Under the pieces are notes generated by a model. That model was not told the origin of the DNA. It made no database searches and saw only the letters and a program-made list of their open reading frames with translations. A stretch of DNA of 64,000 nucleotides from Brevibacillus sp. JNUCC-41 (GTDB lineage Bacteria; Bacillota; Bacilli; Bacillales; DSM-1321), in NCBI RefSeq assembly GCF_014844095.1, contig NZ_CP062163.1, forward strand, positions 2,699,501 through 2,763,500, given 5' to 3'. This document shows positions 17,234 to 26,710 of this stretch, piece after piece. Made by a program: the position numbers and the translations under genes. How positions within the stretch are numbered: the stretch's first letter is position 1; every line of letters begins with the position of its first letter.

Positions 17234-17326
17234 AGATAATGATGGCCGGCCGATTATTTTGATCATTAATGGAAGCGTTTTAAAAAAATAGCGGATTAGG
17301 TATTGCCTCGATTTTTAAACTTGCAG

Positions 17327-17356
17327 AGAACACCATCATGAGGTGTTCTTTTTGTT
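17327..17356 (+). terminator. Intrinsic terminator after the toxin peptide
   Basis: AGAACACC pairs with GGTGTTCT (17342-17349) across a 7-nt loop, followed by T5. Confidence 0.8.
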
Positions 17357-17357
17357 T

Positions 17358-17512
17358 GGCCCTTTTCGTAAAGATTGTTGTTTTTAAAAACTAAACGATT
17401 TAAGGTTGATTGGAGCGCAAGTGCGAGACTCCTGCGGAAAGCGAGCATCTGGAGGGGAAATCAACCACACCGCTTTACTTGGTAAATAGCACCAAAGTAT
17501 GCGGAAACAGTC
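17358..17512 (+). repeat. MITE-like repeat, copy B (internal deletion)
   Basis: The outer parts match copy A (3218-3439), including both ends (GGCCCTTTTCG and CGGAAACAGTC). The middle ~71 bp are missing exactly between two GCGG direct repeats that are present in copy A. This is a deletion derivative of the full element. Confidence 0.75.
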
Positions 17513-17593
17513 TTTTGTTTTCACTGAGAAAATAGCATATTCCATTTATAGGCTTAGTCATTTTTGACAAAACAATGATATACAAGTAAAGTT

Positions 17594-17612
17594 TATAATA
17601 GACCGGTTGATA
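17594..17612 (+). promoter_or_regulatory. lmrA promoter -10 and overlapping LmrA-type operator
   Basis: TATAAT (17594-17599) is followed immediately by AGACCGGTTGATA. TAGACCGGT resembles the core of the LmrA/YxaF operator known from B. subtilis lmrAB. Binding here would block the promoter, so the repressor would control itself and the pump. The second operator half is imperfect. Confidence 0.5.
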
Positions 17613-17635
17613 TAATTTCAAGGAGTGATCCAGCT

Positions 17636-18208
17636 ATGGCAGAAAAACGAAACTCGAAAGACATTCTTATTGAAGCTGCTTCCCGACTTTTTCGGATACG
17701 TGGATATTACGGTGTAGGGCTCAAGGATATCATCGAGGAAAGTGGTATCCCAAAAGGTTCGCTGTATCATTATTTTCCGAAAGGCAAAGAAGAATTGGCG
17801 ATCGAGGCGATTATTCATACAAAAGAATTCGTGATAGATGAAATTGAACGGGGATTTGATGAAATTGAAGACCCAATCAAAGCCATTCAGTCTCATATTT
17901 TTCATTTATCCGAGGTATTTGGTGATAGTGAAAATCTATTAGGACTGCCAATCGGGACGATTGCAGCGGAAACATATACGACGAGTGAGCAGATAAGAAC
18001 GGCCTGTCAAGAAGCGATAGAAGATTGGCAATCCATATATGTGAAGAAATTACTCGAGGCGGAATTCAGTGAGAAACGGGCAAAAGAATTGAGTATCGTA
18101 ATTAATGCTTTAATCGAAGGCGGTATCCTTTTATCCTTAACGGCGAAAAACGGGGAACCTCTCCAAGCCATTGCGGAACAGATACCATTATTGCTGATAA
18201 ATAAATAA
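17636..18208 (+). CDS. lmrA: TetR-family repressor LmrA
   Basis: The 190-residue TetR protein has an N-terminal HTH (about residues 10-55) with G-I-P-K-G-S-L-Y-H-Y-F-P-K-G-K-E-E-L, the signature of the LmrA/YxaF group, and an all-alpha ligand domain. AAGGAG precedes ATG 17636. It lies 60 nt upstream of an LmrB-type drug pump, the same order as B. subtilis lmrA-lmrB, where LmrA represses both genes until lincomycin- or flavonoid-like ligands bind. An LmrA-like operator overlaps its promoter. Confidence 0.82.
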   Translation: MAEKRNSKDILIEAASRLFRIRGYYGVGLKDIIEESGIPKGSLYHYFPKGKEELAIEAIIHTKEFVIDEIERGFDEIEDPIKAIQSHIFHLSEVFGDSENLLGLPIGTIAAETYTTSEQIRTACQEAIEDWQSIYVKKLLEAEFSEKRAKELSIVINALIEGGILLSLTAKNGEPLQAIAEQIPLLLINK

Positions 18209-18267
18209 GTCATGGGAAAATTATCTTAAGCTTAGGTCGAACAGTTAGTAATTGGAGGAATTATTTT

Positions 18268-19695
18268 ATGTCTGCAGATGCAACACAGCAACAAAACCCA
18301 GTCATTAGAACGGCCCCTATATTAATAGCATTTTTAATTGCAGGGTTCATTGGGTTATTCAGCGAGACGGCATTAAACATGACGCTGGGGGATCTAATAC
18401 AAGAATTCAATGTCAGTCCTTCCACTGTTCAATGGCTGACAACGGGTTACCTATTAACATTGGGGATATTGGTACCCGTTTCGGGACTCTTGATTCAGTG
18501 GTTCAATACTCGTCAATTATTCATTGCCTCAATGGTGTTCTCCATCATTGGGACGCTCATTGCAGCAATTGCCCCTGGGTTCGACATCTTGATGCTAGCA
18601 CGTGTCATCCAGGCTATCGGAACGGGTCTTTTATTACCTCTCATGTTCAATACCATTTTATTGATTTTCCCTATTCATAAAAGGGGAGCGACGATGGGAT
18701 TGATGGGGCTGGTGATCATGTTTGCCCCAGCCATCGGACCGACGGTTTCAGGTTTGATTATCGAAAATCTAGAATGGAATTATATTTTCTGGGTGTCTTT
18801 GCCGTTCTTTGTGATCGCTTTACTATTCGGTCTCAAGTATATGCAAAACGTTTCAACAATCACCAAACCTAAAATCGATGTACCATCCATTATATTATCG
18901 ACCATTGGTTTTGGGGGAATTGTTTATGGTTTCAGTATTGTCGGAGAACAAGGATGGAGCAATGCGATAGTTCTATCATCGATCATTGTTGGACTTATAG
19001 CACTATTCCTGTTTGCTGTGAGGCAATTCAACATGGATAAACCGATGATTGATTTGCGTGTTTTTAAATATCCGATGTTCACGTTAGGGTTAATAACCGT
19101 CTTCATCACCTTCATGATCATCATGTCATCCATGATCCTCTTACCGTTATATCTGCAAACCGGTCTTGCATTAGCTGCGTTTTCTGCTGGGCTTGTACTA
19201 TTACCGGGTGGAGTGCTTAATGGTATCATGTCTCCGGTTACTGGGCGCATTTTTGATAAGTTCGGGCCAAGAGGTTTAGTGATCCCGGGCTTCATTATCA
19301 TGATTGTCATGTTATGGACTTTGACGAACGTAACGACTGAAACGGCGATCATTATGGTAATCGTCATGCATACCCTCCTTATGATTGGTGTTTCGATGGT
19401 CATGATGCCGGCCCAGACAAATGGTCTGAATCAACTGCCGAAAAATCTTTATCCGGATGGAACGGCTCTAATGAATACATTGCAGCAAGTATCGGGGGCC
19501 ATCGGTACAACCGTTGCCATTACAATCATGTCAGCATCCCAAAAAAATTATATGGCAAATGCAGAAGATCCGTTCGATCCATCTGCCATCAGCGGTTCAT
19601 TGACTGCAGGCGTTCAAGATGCCTTTATTTTCGGTCTTGTCCTTGCAATCATTGGTTTGATCGTGTCGTTTTTTATCAGGACAGCACGGGACTGA
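18268..19695 (+). CDS. lmrB: MFS drug efflux transporter LmrB (DHA2 family, 14 TM)
   Basis: The 475-residue protein has about 14 membrane segments and DHA2 motifs, including W-L-T-T-G-Y-L-L-T-L-G-I and, after TM5, F-A-P-A-I-G-P-T-V-S-G. It should export lincosamide-like or other hydrophobic drugs with protons. AGGAGG-like sequence precedes ATG 18268. It is the second gene of the lmrA-lmrB operon and ends in a terminator at 19723. Confidence 0.85.
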   Translation: MSADATQQQNPVIRTAPILIAFLIAGFIGLFSETALNMTLGDLIQEFNVSPSTVQWLTTGYLLTLGILVPVSGLLIQWFNTRQLFIASMVFSIIGTLIAAIAPGFDILMLARVIQAIGTGLLLPLMFNTILLIFPIHKRGATMGLMGLVIMFAPAIGPTVSGLIIENLEWNYIFWVSLPFFVIALLFGLKYMQNVSTITKPKIDVPSIILSTIGFGGIVYGFSIVGEQGWSNAIVLSSIIVGLIALFLFAVRQFNMDKPMIDLRVFKYPMFTLGLITVFITFMIIMSSMILLPLYLQTGLALAAFSAGLVLLPGGVLNGIMSPVTGRIFDKFGPRGLVIPGFIIMIVMLWTLTNVTTETAIIMVIVMHTLLMIGVSMVMMPAQTNGLNQLPKNLYPDGTALMNTLQQVSGAIGTTVAITIMSASQKNYMANAEDPFDPSAISGSLTAGVQDAFIFGLVLAIIGLIVSFFIRTARD

Positions 19696-19722
19696 AAAGA
19701 TATTACTGAAAAAAGATAAATT

Positions 19723-19759
19723 AGCCAGCAGGGAAAGATTTTCTCTGTCTGGCTTTTTG
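19723..19759 (+). terminator. Terminator of lmrAB
   Basis: AGCCAG...CTGGCT hairpin with an imperfect inner stem, followed by T5. Confidence 0.7.
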
Positions 19760-19926
19760 TTTGGAAAAAAACAATAACGTGCTTATTGGTCTTTATTCCC
19801 ATATTTTATCAAAAGCTTTAAAAATAGAGTGAATTATTTGAAAACCAACCACTTATCGGATAATCTTACACAGTAATAGTTACTTAAAAATTAGCCTAGG
19901 TAAAGCGGTTAACAGGAGGAATTCAA

Positions 19927-20985
19927 ATGAATACAATGAAGGCCAAAATGTTTGAACCTGTAACAATAGGTGCATGGAACTTAAAAACAAGAACGGCAAT
20001 GGCTCCTATGACACGGTCGTTTGCCGATAACGAAACGGGTGTTGTGAACGACCTGACCGTAGAATATTACCGAAAACGGGCTCAAGATGGAATCGGACTT
20101 ATCATCACTGAAGGTGTAGTGATTTCACCTAGAGCAAAGGGCAATCCTGGGGTTCCCGGAATATATACTCAAGAGCAAATTAACGGGTGGAAAAAAGTAA
20201 CGGAAGCAGTGCACGCAGAAGGCGGAACGATCATTGCGCAAATCTGGCATGTGGGCCGTGCAAGCCACCATGAAATTGCAGGAGGACTTCCTCCGCAGGC
20301 TCCATCACCCATCGCTGCAGAAGGTAAGGTTTCAAGATTCGGTAAACCTTTTGACACTCCTGAAGAAATGACAGAGACGGATATTGCAGAAGTTGTGGAC
20401 CAATATAAACAAGCTGCAAAGAATGCAATGGATGCTGGCTTTGATGGCGTTGAAATTCATGGTGCACACGGCTACTTAATTGACCAGTTCAATTCAGACA
20501 CCTCCAATAAAAGGACCGATCGGTATGGTGGTGATTTAAAACAGCGTCTGACTTTTATGAAGGAAGTGTTAAAAGCAGTTATTGATGCTGTTGGAGTGGA
20601 GCGCACCCTTATTCGTTTTTCGGCTTTGAAAATTGACCAGCCGTCCTACATGTGGGAAGACCCTGAAAAAGCGATCCAAACATTTATTGAAGCGTTCAAT
20701 GAAACAGGGGTCAAAATGATTCACCCATCCACGATGGAATTTACCAAACCGATTGCAAGAGGATTGACGATGCATGAATTGGTACGCAGCAACTGGGGTG
20801 GAATCATAATTGGTGTAGGGGGGATTGATCCTGAAATCGCAGAAGCCGCACTGGAAAAAGGCATTATTGACGTTGCGGCGATTGGGCGTCCACTTATAGC
20901 TAACCCGGATTATCTGGCACGAATTAAGCAGGATGAAAAACTTGTTGATTACGAAGCAAAGAAACATTTAGGGCAACTGATTTAA
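19927..20985 (+). CDS. Old yellow enzyme family NADH:flavin oxidoreductase
   Basis: The 352-residue FMN TIM-barrel enzyme reduces activated C=C bonds of enones, nitro compounds or similar electrophiles. Diagnostic features are A-P-M-T-R-S near residue 27, A-Q-I-W-H-V-G-R-A-S-H near 100, and the substrate-binding V-E-I-H-G-A-H-G-Y-L-I-D-Q-F near 180, with an H-x-x-H pair. AACAGGAGG lies 6-9 nt before ATG 19927. It stands alone between terminators; a detoxification role fits the neighbouring drug pump but is inferred. Confidence 0.88.
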   Translation: MNTMKAKMFEPVTIGAWNLKTRTAMAPMTRSFADNETGVVNDLTVEYYRKRAQDGIGLIITEGVVISPRAKGNPGVPGIYTQEQINGWKKVTEAVHAEGGTIIAQIWHVGRASHHEIAGGLPPQAPSPIAAEGKVSRFGKPFDTPEEMTETDIAEVVDQYKQAAKNAMDAGFDGVEIHGAHGYLIDQFNSDTSNKRTDRYGGDLKQRLTFMKEVLKAVIDAVGVERTLIRFSALKIDQPSYMWEDPEKAIQTFIEAFNETGVKMIHPSTMEFTKPIARGLTMHELVRSNWGGIIIGVGGIDPEIAEAALEKGIIDVAAIGRPLIANPDYLARIKQDEKLVDYEAKKHLGQLI

Positions 20986-21059
20986 TAAAGATAAAATAGA
21001 GTCAGGCTTGTTCATCGACAGGACACCGCAGTAACCATACTTCCTTTTCTATAACTAAT

Positions 21060-21091
21060 GCGATTCTTCATTCAAGAAGGGTCGCCTTTTC
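21060..21091 (+). terminator. Terminator after the old yellow enzyme
   Basis: GCGATTCTT pairs with AAGAAGGGTCGC (two bulged G) and is followed by CTTTTCT. Confidence 0.65.
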
Positions 21092-21199
21092 TATGGAACT
21101 AAAGGGAAGTGCAAAGGAAGAAGGCTGTTAAAAAGGTTATATATATTTGGTAGACATACTGGTCATTTCAATTAATAAAGTGAGGAAGCTGGTATATAA

Positions 21200-21721
21200 A
21201 TGGAACGTATCATGGTTATCGGAGTGTCCGCGGGTGTCGGAAAATCTACTTTTGCAAGAAGACTTGGAGATAATTTGGATATCGAAGTACATCATTTGGA
21301 TACATTCTACTGGAGGCCAGGCTGGGTGGAAGCTCCTTTAGAGGATTTTATTTCTGCTCAGAAGGAAGTATTGAGTCATGACAAGTGGATAATGGAAGGC
21401 AATTATAGTAATTCTTTTAATTTGCGTTCGGAGCTTGCCGATACGATTATTTATTTAGAGCTTCCTCTCCGTGTTTGCCTTTACCGTGTTATAAAACGTA
21501 GGTTATCTTATCTAGGTAAAACAAGACCTGATATGGGCAAAGGCTGCAATGAAAAATTAGACTGGCAGTTTGTTAAATTTATCATGACCACCTACTTTCC
21601 TCGCAAGAAAGAAATGAAAAAGAGATTTGCAGATCTTCAAAAAAGTGACCCTGAAAAGCTAATAGTTATATTGAAAAGCAAGCACGAAATGGAAGGATAT
21701 CTGTTGAAAATGAAGGGATAA
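21200..21721 (+). CDS. FlaR-like P-loop kinase / DNA topology modulation protein family
   Basis: The 173-residue adenylate-kinase-like NTPase has Walker A G-V-S-A-G-V-G-K-S-T at residues 8-17 and a lid-like basic segment (R-R-L-S-Y-L-G-K-T-R-P). Homologues are often named topology modulation protein FlaR, but true function is uncertain; a nucleotide or small-molecule kinase is plausible. The spacing of the ribosome site is ordinary. It is a single gene facing the convergent abg operon. Confidence 0.7.
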   Translation: MERIMVIGVSAGVGKSTFARRLGDNLDIEVHHLDTFYWRPGWVEAPLEDFISAQKEVLSHDKWIMEGNYSNSFNLRSELADTIIYLELPLRVCLYRVIKRRLSYLGKTRPDMGKGCNEKLDWQFVKFIMTTYFPRKKEMKKRFADLQKSDPEKLIVILKSKHEMEGYLLKMKG

Positions 21722-21788
21722 GCTTCTTCCCATCAACTTTTATGACACTTAGTGGTTTCTGAGAGTAAATATAAAGCCAAAATGGAAA

Positions 21789-21813
21789 AGGGACCTTCCA
21801 ACCGAAGGTCCCT
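21789..21813 (-). terminator. Terminator of the abgTAB operon
   Basis: AGGGACCTTC pairs with GAAGGTCCCT. On the minus strand the stem is followed by a T-rich stretch, about 60 nt past the abgB stop. Confidence 0.7.
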
Positions 21814-21869
21814 GAGACTTTAGACAAAACGGACAATTAACGGTTACGGCAACCCACTAATCTAGTTTC

Positions 21870-23276
21870 TCATCTTTTAACTAAAGGCTTTACATCTTGC
21901 GGAATAGGGGAGATATAGCTTTTCCCTTTTAATCGATCTTTTAGCTCTGTTTTTGCCTTTTCAATTAATTCCGGATTCTGAAGCACTTCTACTGCAGTTG
22001 CCGCAATAACCTTGCCAGCATGAAGCATTCCTTTATGGGCAATGGATGTTGATCCCAGTGTAACCCACTGCCAGCTATGCAAAGGTGACCCAAGAACAAA
22101 ACAAGCTGTTGTGCATTGGGCAGTAGGAACGATCCAACTAACATCTCCCACATCCGAGGAACCTGTTAATGGTGCTTGTAAGCCCTCGATGGGTTCTAAC
22201 CAATTTGCCAATGCATCATCTTGATTATCTTTAAAAGGATTGATTGTACTGTTCCTTTCTTGTTCGGTTAAGGTGGCGCGGACTTCTTTGGCAAGCTGTT
22301 TTTCGTTATCATCGTGTTGTGGAATACCTAATTCTTGAAAATTCTTGTACATGACGGATTCTAGCACATTGTTTTGGATAACATTGGAACAGGCTTTATC
22401 GAAAACGATTTCTAATTCAGTTCCTGTCATAAGGGCAGCTCCTTTAGCAATATTACAAACTCTCAAGTAAATATCTTGAACTTGTGAAACTTCCGGAGCT
22501 CGTAATAAATAAAGAACTTCTGCATCTTGTTGGACAACATTTGGCGATAATCCACCTGAATTCGTTATTGCATAATGGACTCTTGCTTCTTGAATAATAT
22601 GCTCTCTTAAATAGTTCACGCCAACATTCATAAGTTCTACGGCATCTAAAGCACTCCGTCCCAAATGTGGTGATGCTGCTGCATGAGAGCTTTTGCCTTT
22701 AAATTTATAATACACTTGGAAGTTGGAAAGTGAATCCATCGACATAACGCCGTTAACATCCATTGGGTGCCAACAAAATGCAAAATCAACGTCATCGAAC
22801 AAACCCTCTCTGACCATGAAGGTTTTGCCTGATCCGCCTTCTTCTCCTGGACATCCATAATAACGAACTGTCCCATTTATATGATTCTCTTCCATATAAT
22901 CCTTCACCGCAACAGCTGCAGCCAAAGATCCCGTACCAAGTAAATTGTGACCACATCCATGGCCATTTTCACCTTGGACTATTGGCTCTTGTTTAGCTGT
23001 AGCTTTTTTTTGACTCATACCTGACAGCGCATCAAATTCCCCCATGATTGCCACAATAGGTTTACCGGTCCCATAGCTACCGATAAATGCCGTTTCTATG
23101 TTCCCAACACCTTTTTCAACAGAAAACCCTTCGTTTTCTAACGTGCTGCACAGCAATTCAGCAGATTGATATTCTTCAAAGCGTGTTTCTGCAAAATTCC
23201 ATATACAGTCACTGACTTCAATGAATTTTTCTTTTTTTTGTTCAATGATTTCCGATAATCTCTTTACATGTGTCAT
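21870..23276 (-). CDS. abgB: M20-family amidohydrolase, AbgB type
   Basis: The 468-residue M20 metallohydrolase resembles AbgB, one of two subunits of p-aminobenzoyl-glutamate hydrolase. It has the metal motifs G-H-G-C-G-H-N and G-C-P-G-E-E-G-G and an embedded dimerisation domain. It is last in the minus-strand order abgT-abgA-abgB, 38 nt after abgA. By analogy with E. coli AbgAB it cleaves an acyl-amino acid such as aminobenzoyl-glutamate imported by AbgT; other N-acyl substrates are possible. Confidence 0.83.
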   Translation of the reverse strand: MTHVKRLSEIIEQKKEKFIEVSDCIWNFAETRFEEYQSAELLCSTLENEGFSVEKGVGNIETAFIGSYGTGKPIVAIMGEFDALSGMSQKKATAKQEPIVQGENGHGCGHNLLGTGSLAAAVAVKDYMEENHINGTVRYYGCPGEEGGSGKTFMVREGLFDDVDFAFCWHPMDVNGVMSMDSLSNFQVYYKFKGKSSHAAASPHLGRSALDAVELMNVGVNYLREHIIQEARVHYAITNSGGLSPNVVQQDAEVLYLLRAPEVSQVQDIYLRVCNIAKGAALMTGTELEIVFDKACSNVIQNNVLESVMYKNFQELGIPQHDDNEKQLAKEVRATLTEQERNSTINPFKDNQDDALANWLEPIEGLQAPLTGSSDVGDVSWIVPTAQCTTACFVLGSPLHSWQWVTLGSTSIAHKGMLHAGKVIAATAVEVLQNPELIEKAKTELKDRLKGKSYISPIPQDVKPLVKR

Positions 23277-23314
23277 TTTACACTCTTTCCTTCCTATATT
23301 TATATTTTGAAGAA

Positions 23315-24574
23315 TTATTTTAATAGGCGTCTTGCAATTAGATTCAAAAGTTCTGCACTCCTTGGTAAAACTTCTTCTTGAACATCAAATTTAGGGTGGT
23401 GATGTGGTGCAGGAATATCAGTCCCAATAATCATATATGTCCCTTTCCCGCCATTATCCTGTACTCTTCGAATCATAAAACTTGCATCTTCGCTACCAGC
23501 AGAACCGGATTCCCTGCATGCTTTGATTGTTGAAAAACCATCTACATTCCTGGCTTCTTCCATGGCCAGTTCGACAAGTTCCTGATCACAACGAATCGTA
23601 ATTGCTTGACCTATGATTTCAATTTCATGTTCAAGCTCATGCATACCTGCACTATGAGCCACGATATTTCGAACACGTCGCTCCACTTCAGTATTTGTTT
23701 CTTCGGATACAGACCGTGTCTCAATGACCATTTTTGCATGCGCTGGAATAATATTAGCGGCTGTTCCTCCGTTAAGAATACCTACATTTATGCGGGTAGA
23801 ACCTGAACTGAATCTTGGAATGGCATGTATATTTAATAATGCGGTGGCTGCCCCTAACAAAGCATTTTTCCCTTTTTCCGGAGAAGCACCTGCATGAGAA
23901 GATACCCCATGAAAATGGGCAGCCATTTTCGTACTTGCTAAAAAGCCGGAAGAACCACCATGAAATTCTCCTAGGGGGACATCTGTGCCAAGGTGCAGAC
24001 AATATAAATAATCCACATCATCCAAAATCCCTTTTTGTACAATTGAATAGGCACCGCGAACTCCCTCTTCAGCAGGTTGAAAAATAAGCTTTACCGTTCC
24101 TGAAAAATTCCCATCCGCTAATTTTTCAGCAAGTCCTAAGCCGATTGCTGTATGGCCATCGTGTGCACAGGCATGCATATTCCCTTCATATTTGGAACGA
24201 AAACCGTTTATTTGCGGGAAGTGGTCAGTATCAGTACTTTCCGTAACAGGCAATGCATCCATATCAAAGCGGAAAGCTACGGTTGGGCCATCAGTTTTTC
24301 CTTTTAATACACCAATGACAGCAGTATATCCACCCTCCATTTCTTGGAGGATTTTTGGATTGGCGCCATCTTGTAATGCTCTATTAAATGTTTCCTCCAA
24401 TACTTCTATAGGGGGTACTCCACGGCGAGACTCGCCATCTAAAGCATCTTTTCCAAATATCACGTTATATTTCAGAGAAGTTAGTGCTTCTACTACCTTT
24501 GAAGCAGTACGAAATTCCGTAAAGCCAACTTCTGGATGTCGATGAAGATCACGTCTTAAAGAAATAATATCCAA
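23315..24574 (-). CDS. abgA: M20-family amidohydrolase, AbgA type
   Basis: The 419-residue M20 peptidase-like enzyme starts with L-H-R-H-P-E-V-G-F, then has C-A-H-D-G-H-T metal ligands and Q-P-A-E-E-G-V. TTG 24574 is the start, supported by AGGAGTGA 6 nt upstream. It matches AbgA-like subunits rather than single-chain hippurate hydrolases. With abgB it would form a heteromeric cytoplasmic hydrolase fed by AbgT. Confidence 0.84.
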   Translation of the reverse strand: MDIISLRRDLHRHPEVGFTEFRTASKVVEALTSLKYNVIFGKDALDGESRRGVPPIEVLEETFNRALQDGANPKILQEMEGGYTAVIGVLKGKTDGPTVAFRFDMDALPVTESTDTDHFPQINGFRSKYEGNMHACAHDGHTAIGLGLAEKLADGNFSGTVKLIFQPAEEGVRGAYSIVQKGILDDVDYLYCLHLGTDVPLGEFHGGSSGFLASTKMAAHFHGVSSHAGASPEKGKNALLGAATALLNIHAIPRFSSGSTRINVGILNGGTAANIIPAHAKMVIETRSVSEETNTEVERRVRNIVAHSAGMHELEHEIEIIGQAITIRCDQELVELAMEEARNVDGFSTIKACRESGSAGSEDASFMIRRVQDNGGKGTYMIIGTDIPAPHHHPKFDVQEEVLPRSAELLNLIARRLLK

Positions 24575-24692
24575 TTCGTTTCACTCCTGATTTATTTGAT
24601 GATTATTCAAATAATACGATTTGTTGTTTACACCAAGCGGCCAGCCCCCCAAGTCGGATAAGGGGCAGGTGAGGCGCTTGAGAATTTTTAAA

Positions 24693-26237
24693 TTATGGTA
24701 ACTTTGGATATACTCCGGGACCAATTGGGAGGCCAAGGAAATACCAAACGACTACCAATAGCGTCCAAATGATGAAGATGATAATCGGATACGGCAAAAT
24801 AAGAGAATAATAAGTTCCTAGTTTTGCATCTTTTCGATACTCTTGTAAGAAACTTAAGAATAGTGGGACAAATGGAGATACAGGTGCCAATGGCAGTACA
24901 GATGAATCTGCTACCCTGAACAACATTTGGGCGAAGGCAGGATGATAACCTAATACCATGAACATCGGGACAAAAACGGGTGCCAATATAGACCATATTG
25001 CAGATCCGCTAGCAATGAACATGGAAAGAAGTCCAGATAAGAACATTAGCCCAATTAGGACAGGTGCACCTTCTATGTTTAGCTGTTCCAAGAGATCTGT
25101 GATGGATAAAGCCAAAAATTTACCCATATTACTCCAGTTAAAGCAAGCGACAAACTGGGAAAGCGGGAAAACCATAATGATGAATCCGGCCATTCCTTTT
25201 ATTGGGTCCACCAATAATTCCGGAATGTCATTTTGTTTCTTGATTGCTCCCACCTTAACTCCATAAGTAATAGAAACTGTAAAAAAGAAGAGTAAGATGA
25301 TTGCGACAATTCCAGACATGAATGGAGAGGGGAGAATGGCTCCAGTTTCTGGATTTCGCAATAGAGCTCCTTCTGGAACGACTAGAACGGCCATAACAGC
25401 TATAAAAATCAATGCTGAAATACCTGTAGCCAGGAGTGCTTTGTTTTGTTGCTTCGTTAATTGCTCCAGTTTTTTATGCTGACCGCCACCTTCATACTTT
25501 CCTAAGCGCGGCTCGACAAACTTATCTGTAATCAGGGATATAACTACCGTGAGTACGAGAACGGACGTCGCCATAAAGAACCAGTTATCCGTAACATTAA
25601 CGGTCAAATTTGCGTTCATGCCTTTCGCTACTTCCGAACTAATTCCTGAAAGCAAGACATCTGTTGTGACGATTAATAAGTTGGCAGTGAAACCTGAACC
25701 AACCCCAGCGATGGCAGCGAGCAATCCGGCAACAGGGTGACGTCCCACAGCAAGGAAAATCAAAGCACCAAGAGGAGGCATAATAACAAGCGCAGCATCA
25801 GAAGAAACATGACTAAAAAAAGCAACAAATACAACTAAATAACTAGCGTATTTCCCTGAGACTTTTAAGGACATCTTCCGAATCAAAACTTCCAACAATC
25901 CAACTTTTTCCGCTAATCCTACTCCTAGCATAAGAGCTAAAATAGATCCCAGTGGTAAAAAGCCGGAAAAGTTTTTAATCATATTCGGCAAGATCCATTG
26001 GATGCCTTCACGGCTTAAGAGGTTTTGAACTTCCACCTTCTCTCCACTTATGGGGTCCGATGCCGAAACATGGAAGACTGATAAGAGAGCGGTTACAACA
26101 AATAAAAAGGCAATCATATAAATAAATAAGATAAAGGGGTGGGGGATTTTGTTTCCTATTCGCTCTACTCGATTGAAAAAACCACCCGTTTTATGATTTT
26201 GAAGATTGGTTGTATCTTTCATTACTTTTTGTTCCAT
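24693..26237 (-). CDS. abgT: AbgT-family transporter
   Basis: The 514-residue membrane protein is an AbgT/YdaH-family transporter with about 11-13 hydrophobic segments. The S-S-D-A-A-L-V-I-M-P-P-L-G-A and S-G-S-A-I-W-S-I-L-A-P-V-F-V-P regions are typical. Family members import p-aminobenzoyl-glutamate or, in other cases, export sulfonamides. A TAGGAGGAG ribosome site precedes ATG 26237. It is first in the operon and divergent from a GGDEF/cyclase-like regulator; the shared gap holds a strong inverted repeat at 26400-26424. Confidence 0.88.
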   Translation of the reverse strand: MEQKVMKDTTNLQNHKTGGFFNRVERIGNKIPHPFILFIYMIAFLFVVTALLSVFHVSASDPISGEKVEVQNLLSREGIQWILPNMIKNFSGFLPLGSILALMLGVGLAEKVGLLEVLIRKMSLKVSGKYASYLVVFVAFFSHVSSDAALVIMPPLGALIFLAVGRHPVAGLLAAIAGVGSGFTANLLIVTTDVLLSGISSEVAKGMNANLTVNVTDNWFFMATSVLVLTVVISLITDKFVEPRLGKYEGGGQHKKLEQLTKQQNKALLATGISALIFIAVMAVLVVPEGALLRNPETGAILPSPFMSGIVAIILLFFFTVSITYGVKVGAIKKQNDIPELLVDPIKGMAGFIIMVFPLSQFVACFNWSNMGKFLALSITDLLEQLNIEGAPVLIGLMFLSGLLSMFIASGSAIWSILAPVFVPMFMVLGYHPAFAQMLFRVADSSVLPLAPVSPFVPLFLSFLQEYRKDAKLGTYYSLILPYPIIIFIIWTLLVVVWYFLGLPIGPGVYPKLP

Positions 26238-26389
26238 TACATTCTCCTCCTAAACCTTCTTCCATTTGTAGTTTGTGCGTTTTGCACCATTTCCTTTATA
26301 AACTTTTTCTCTAGAAATGCCTTAAACTCAAATTACCGACTTTCATACCTTTGTGAACTTCATTAATTCCTTCCAATATACTGGTTTTT

Positions 26390-26424
26390 ATTTAACGAAC
26401 ATTTAACGCTATTTTCGTTAAATG
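26390..26424. promoter_or_regulatory. Operator candidate: three ATTTAACG half-sites
   Basis: ATTTAACG occurs directly at 26390-26397 and 26401-26408 and inverted at 26416-26423. The last two form CATTTAACG-N7-CGTTAAATG, perfect 9-bp arms. It lies between abgT and the divergent regulator. The repeat at 31615-31636 upstream of a related operon shares the ATTTAA(C/G)G half-site. Confidence 0.65.
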
Positions 26425-26582
26425 TATTATATAATTAAGAATAATCTATTTCAACAAAATTTTCAGAAAAAAGGGAAATTATTTTCTGGTAATTCTTGTG
26501 AAATGAAAAATGGATTCGAAACCTTTGAATGAATAAGCTCTGCCACTCTTGGACTCATGATAGATAAGTATCCATATTAAGT

Positions 26583-26611
26583 AGCACCGTTTATTAATGT
26601 CAAACGGTGCT
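26583..26611 (+). terminator. Terminator-like hairpin in the abgT-regulator gap
   Basis: AGCACCGTTT pairs with AAACGGTGCT across a 9-nt loop, followed by TT. Its place between divergent genes is unexpected. It may be a leader attenuator of the regulator or the relic of a lost gene. Confidence 0.5.
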
Positions 26612-26710
26612 TTACATGCTTTTATATTTGGAGCTCTTATTTTATTCCCTGTTATGGTTGGTTATTTTGATATAATAAAACTAATAGTATGATGTAGGGG
26701 TGAAATAAAC

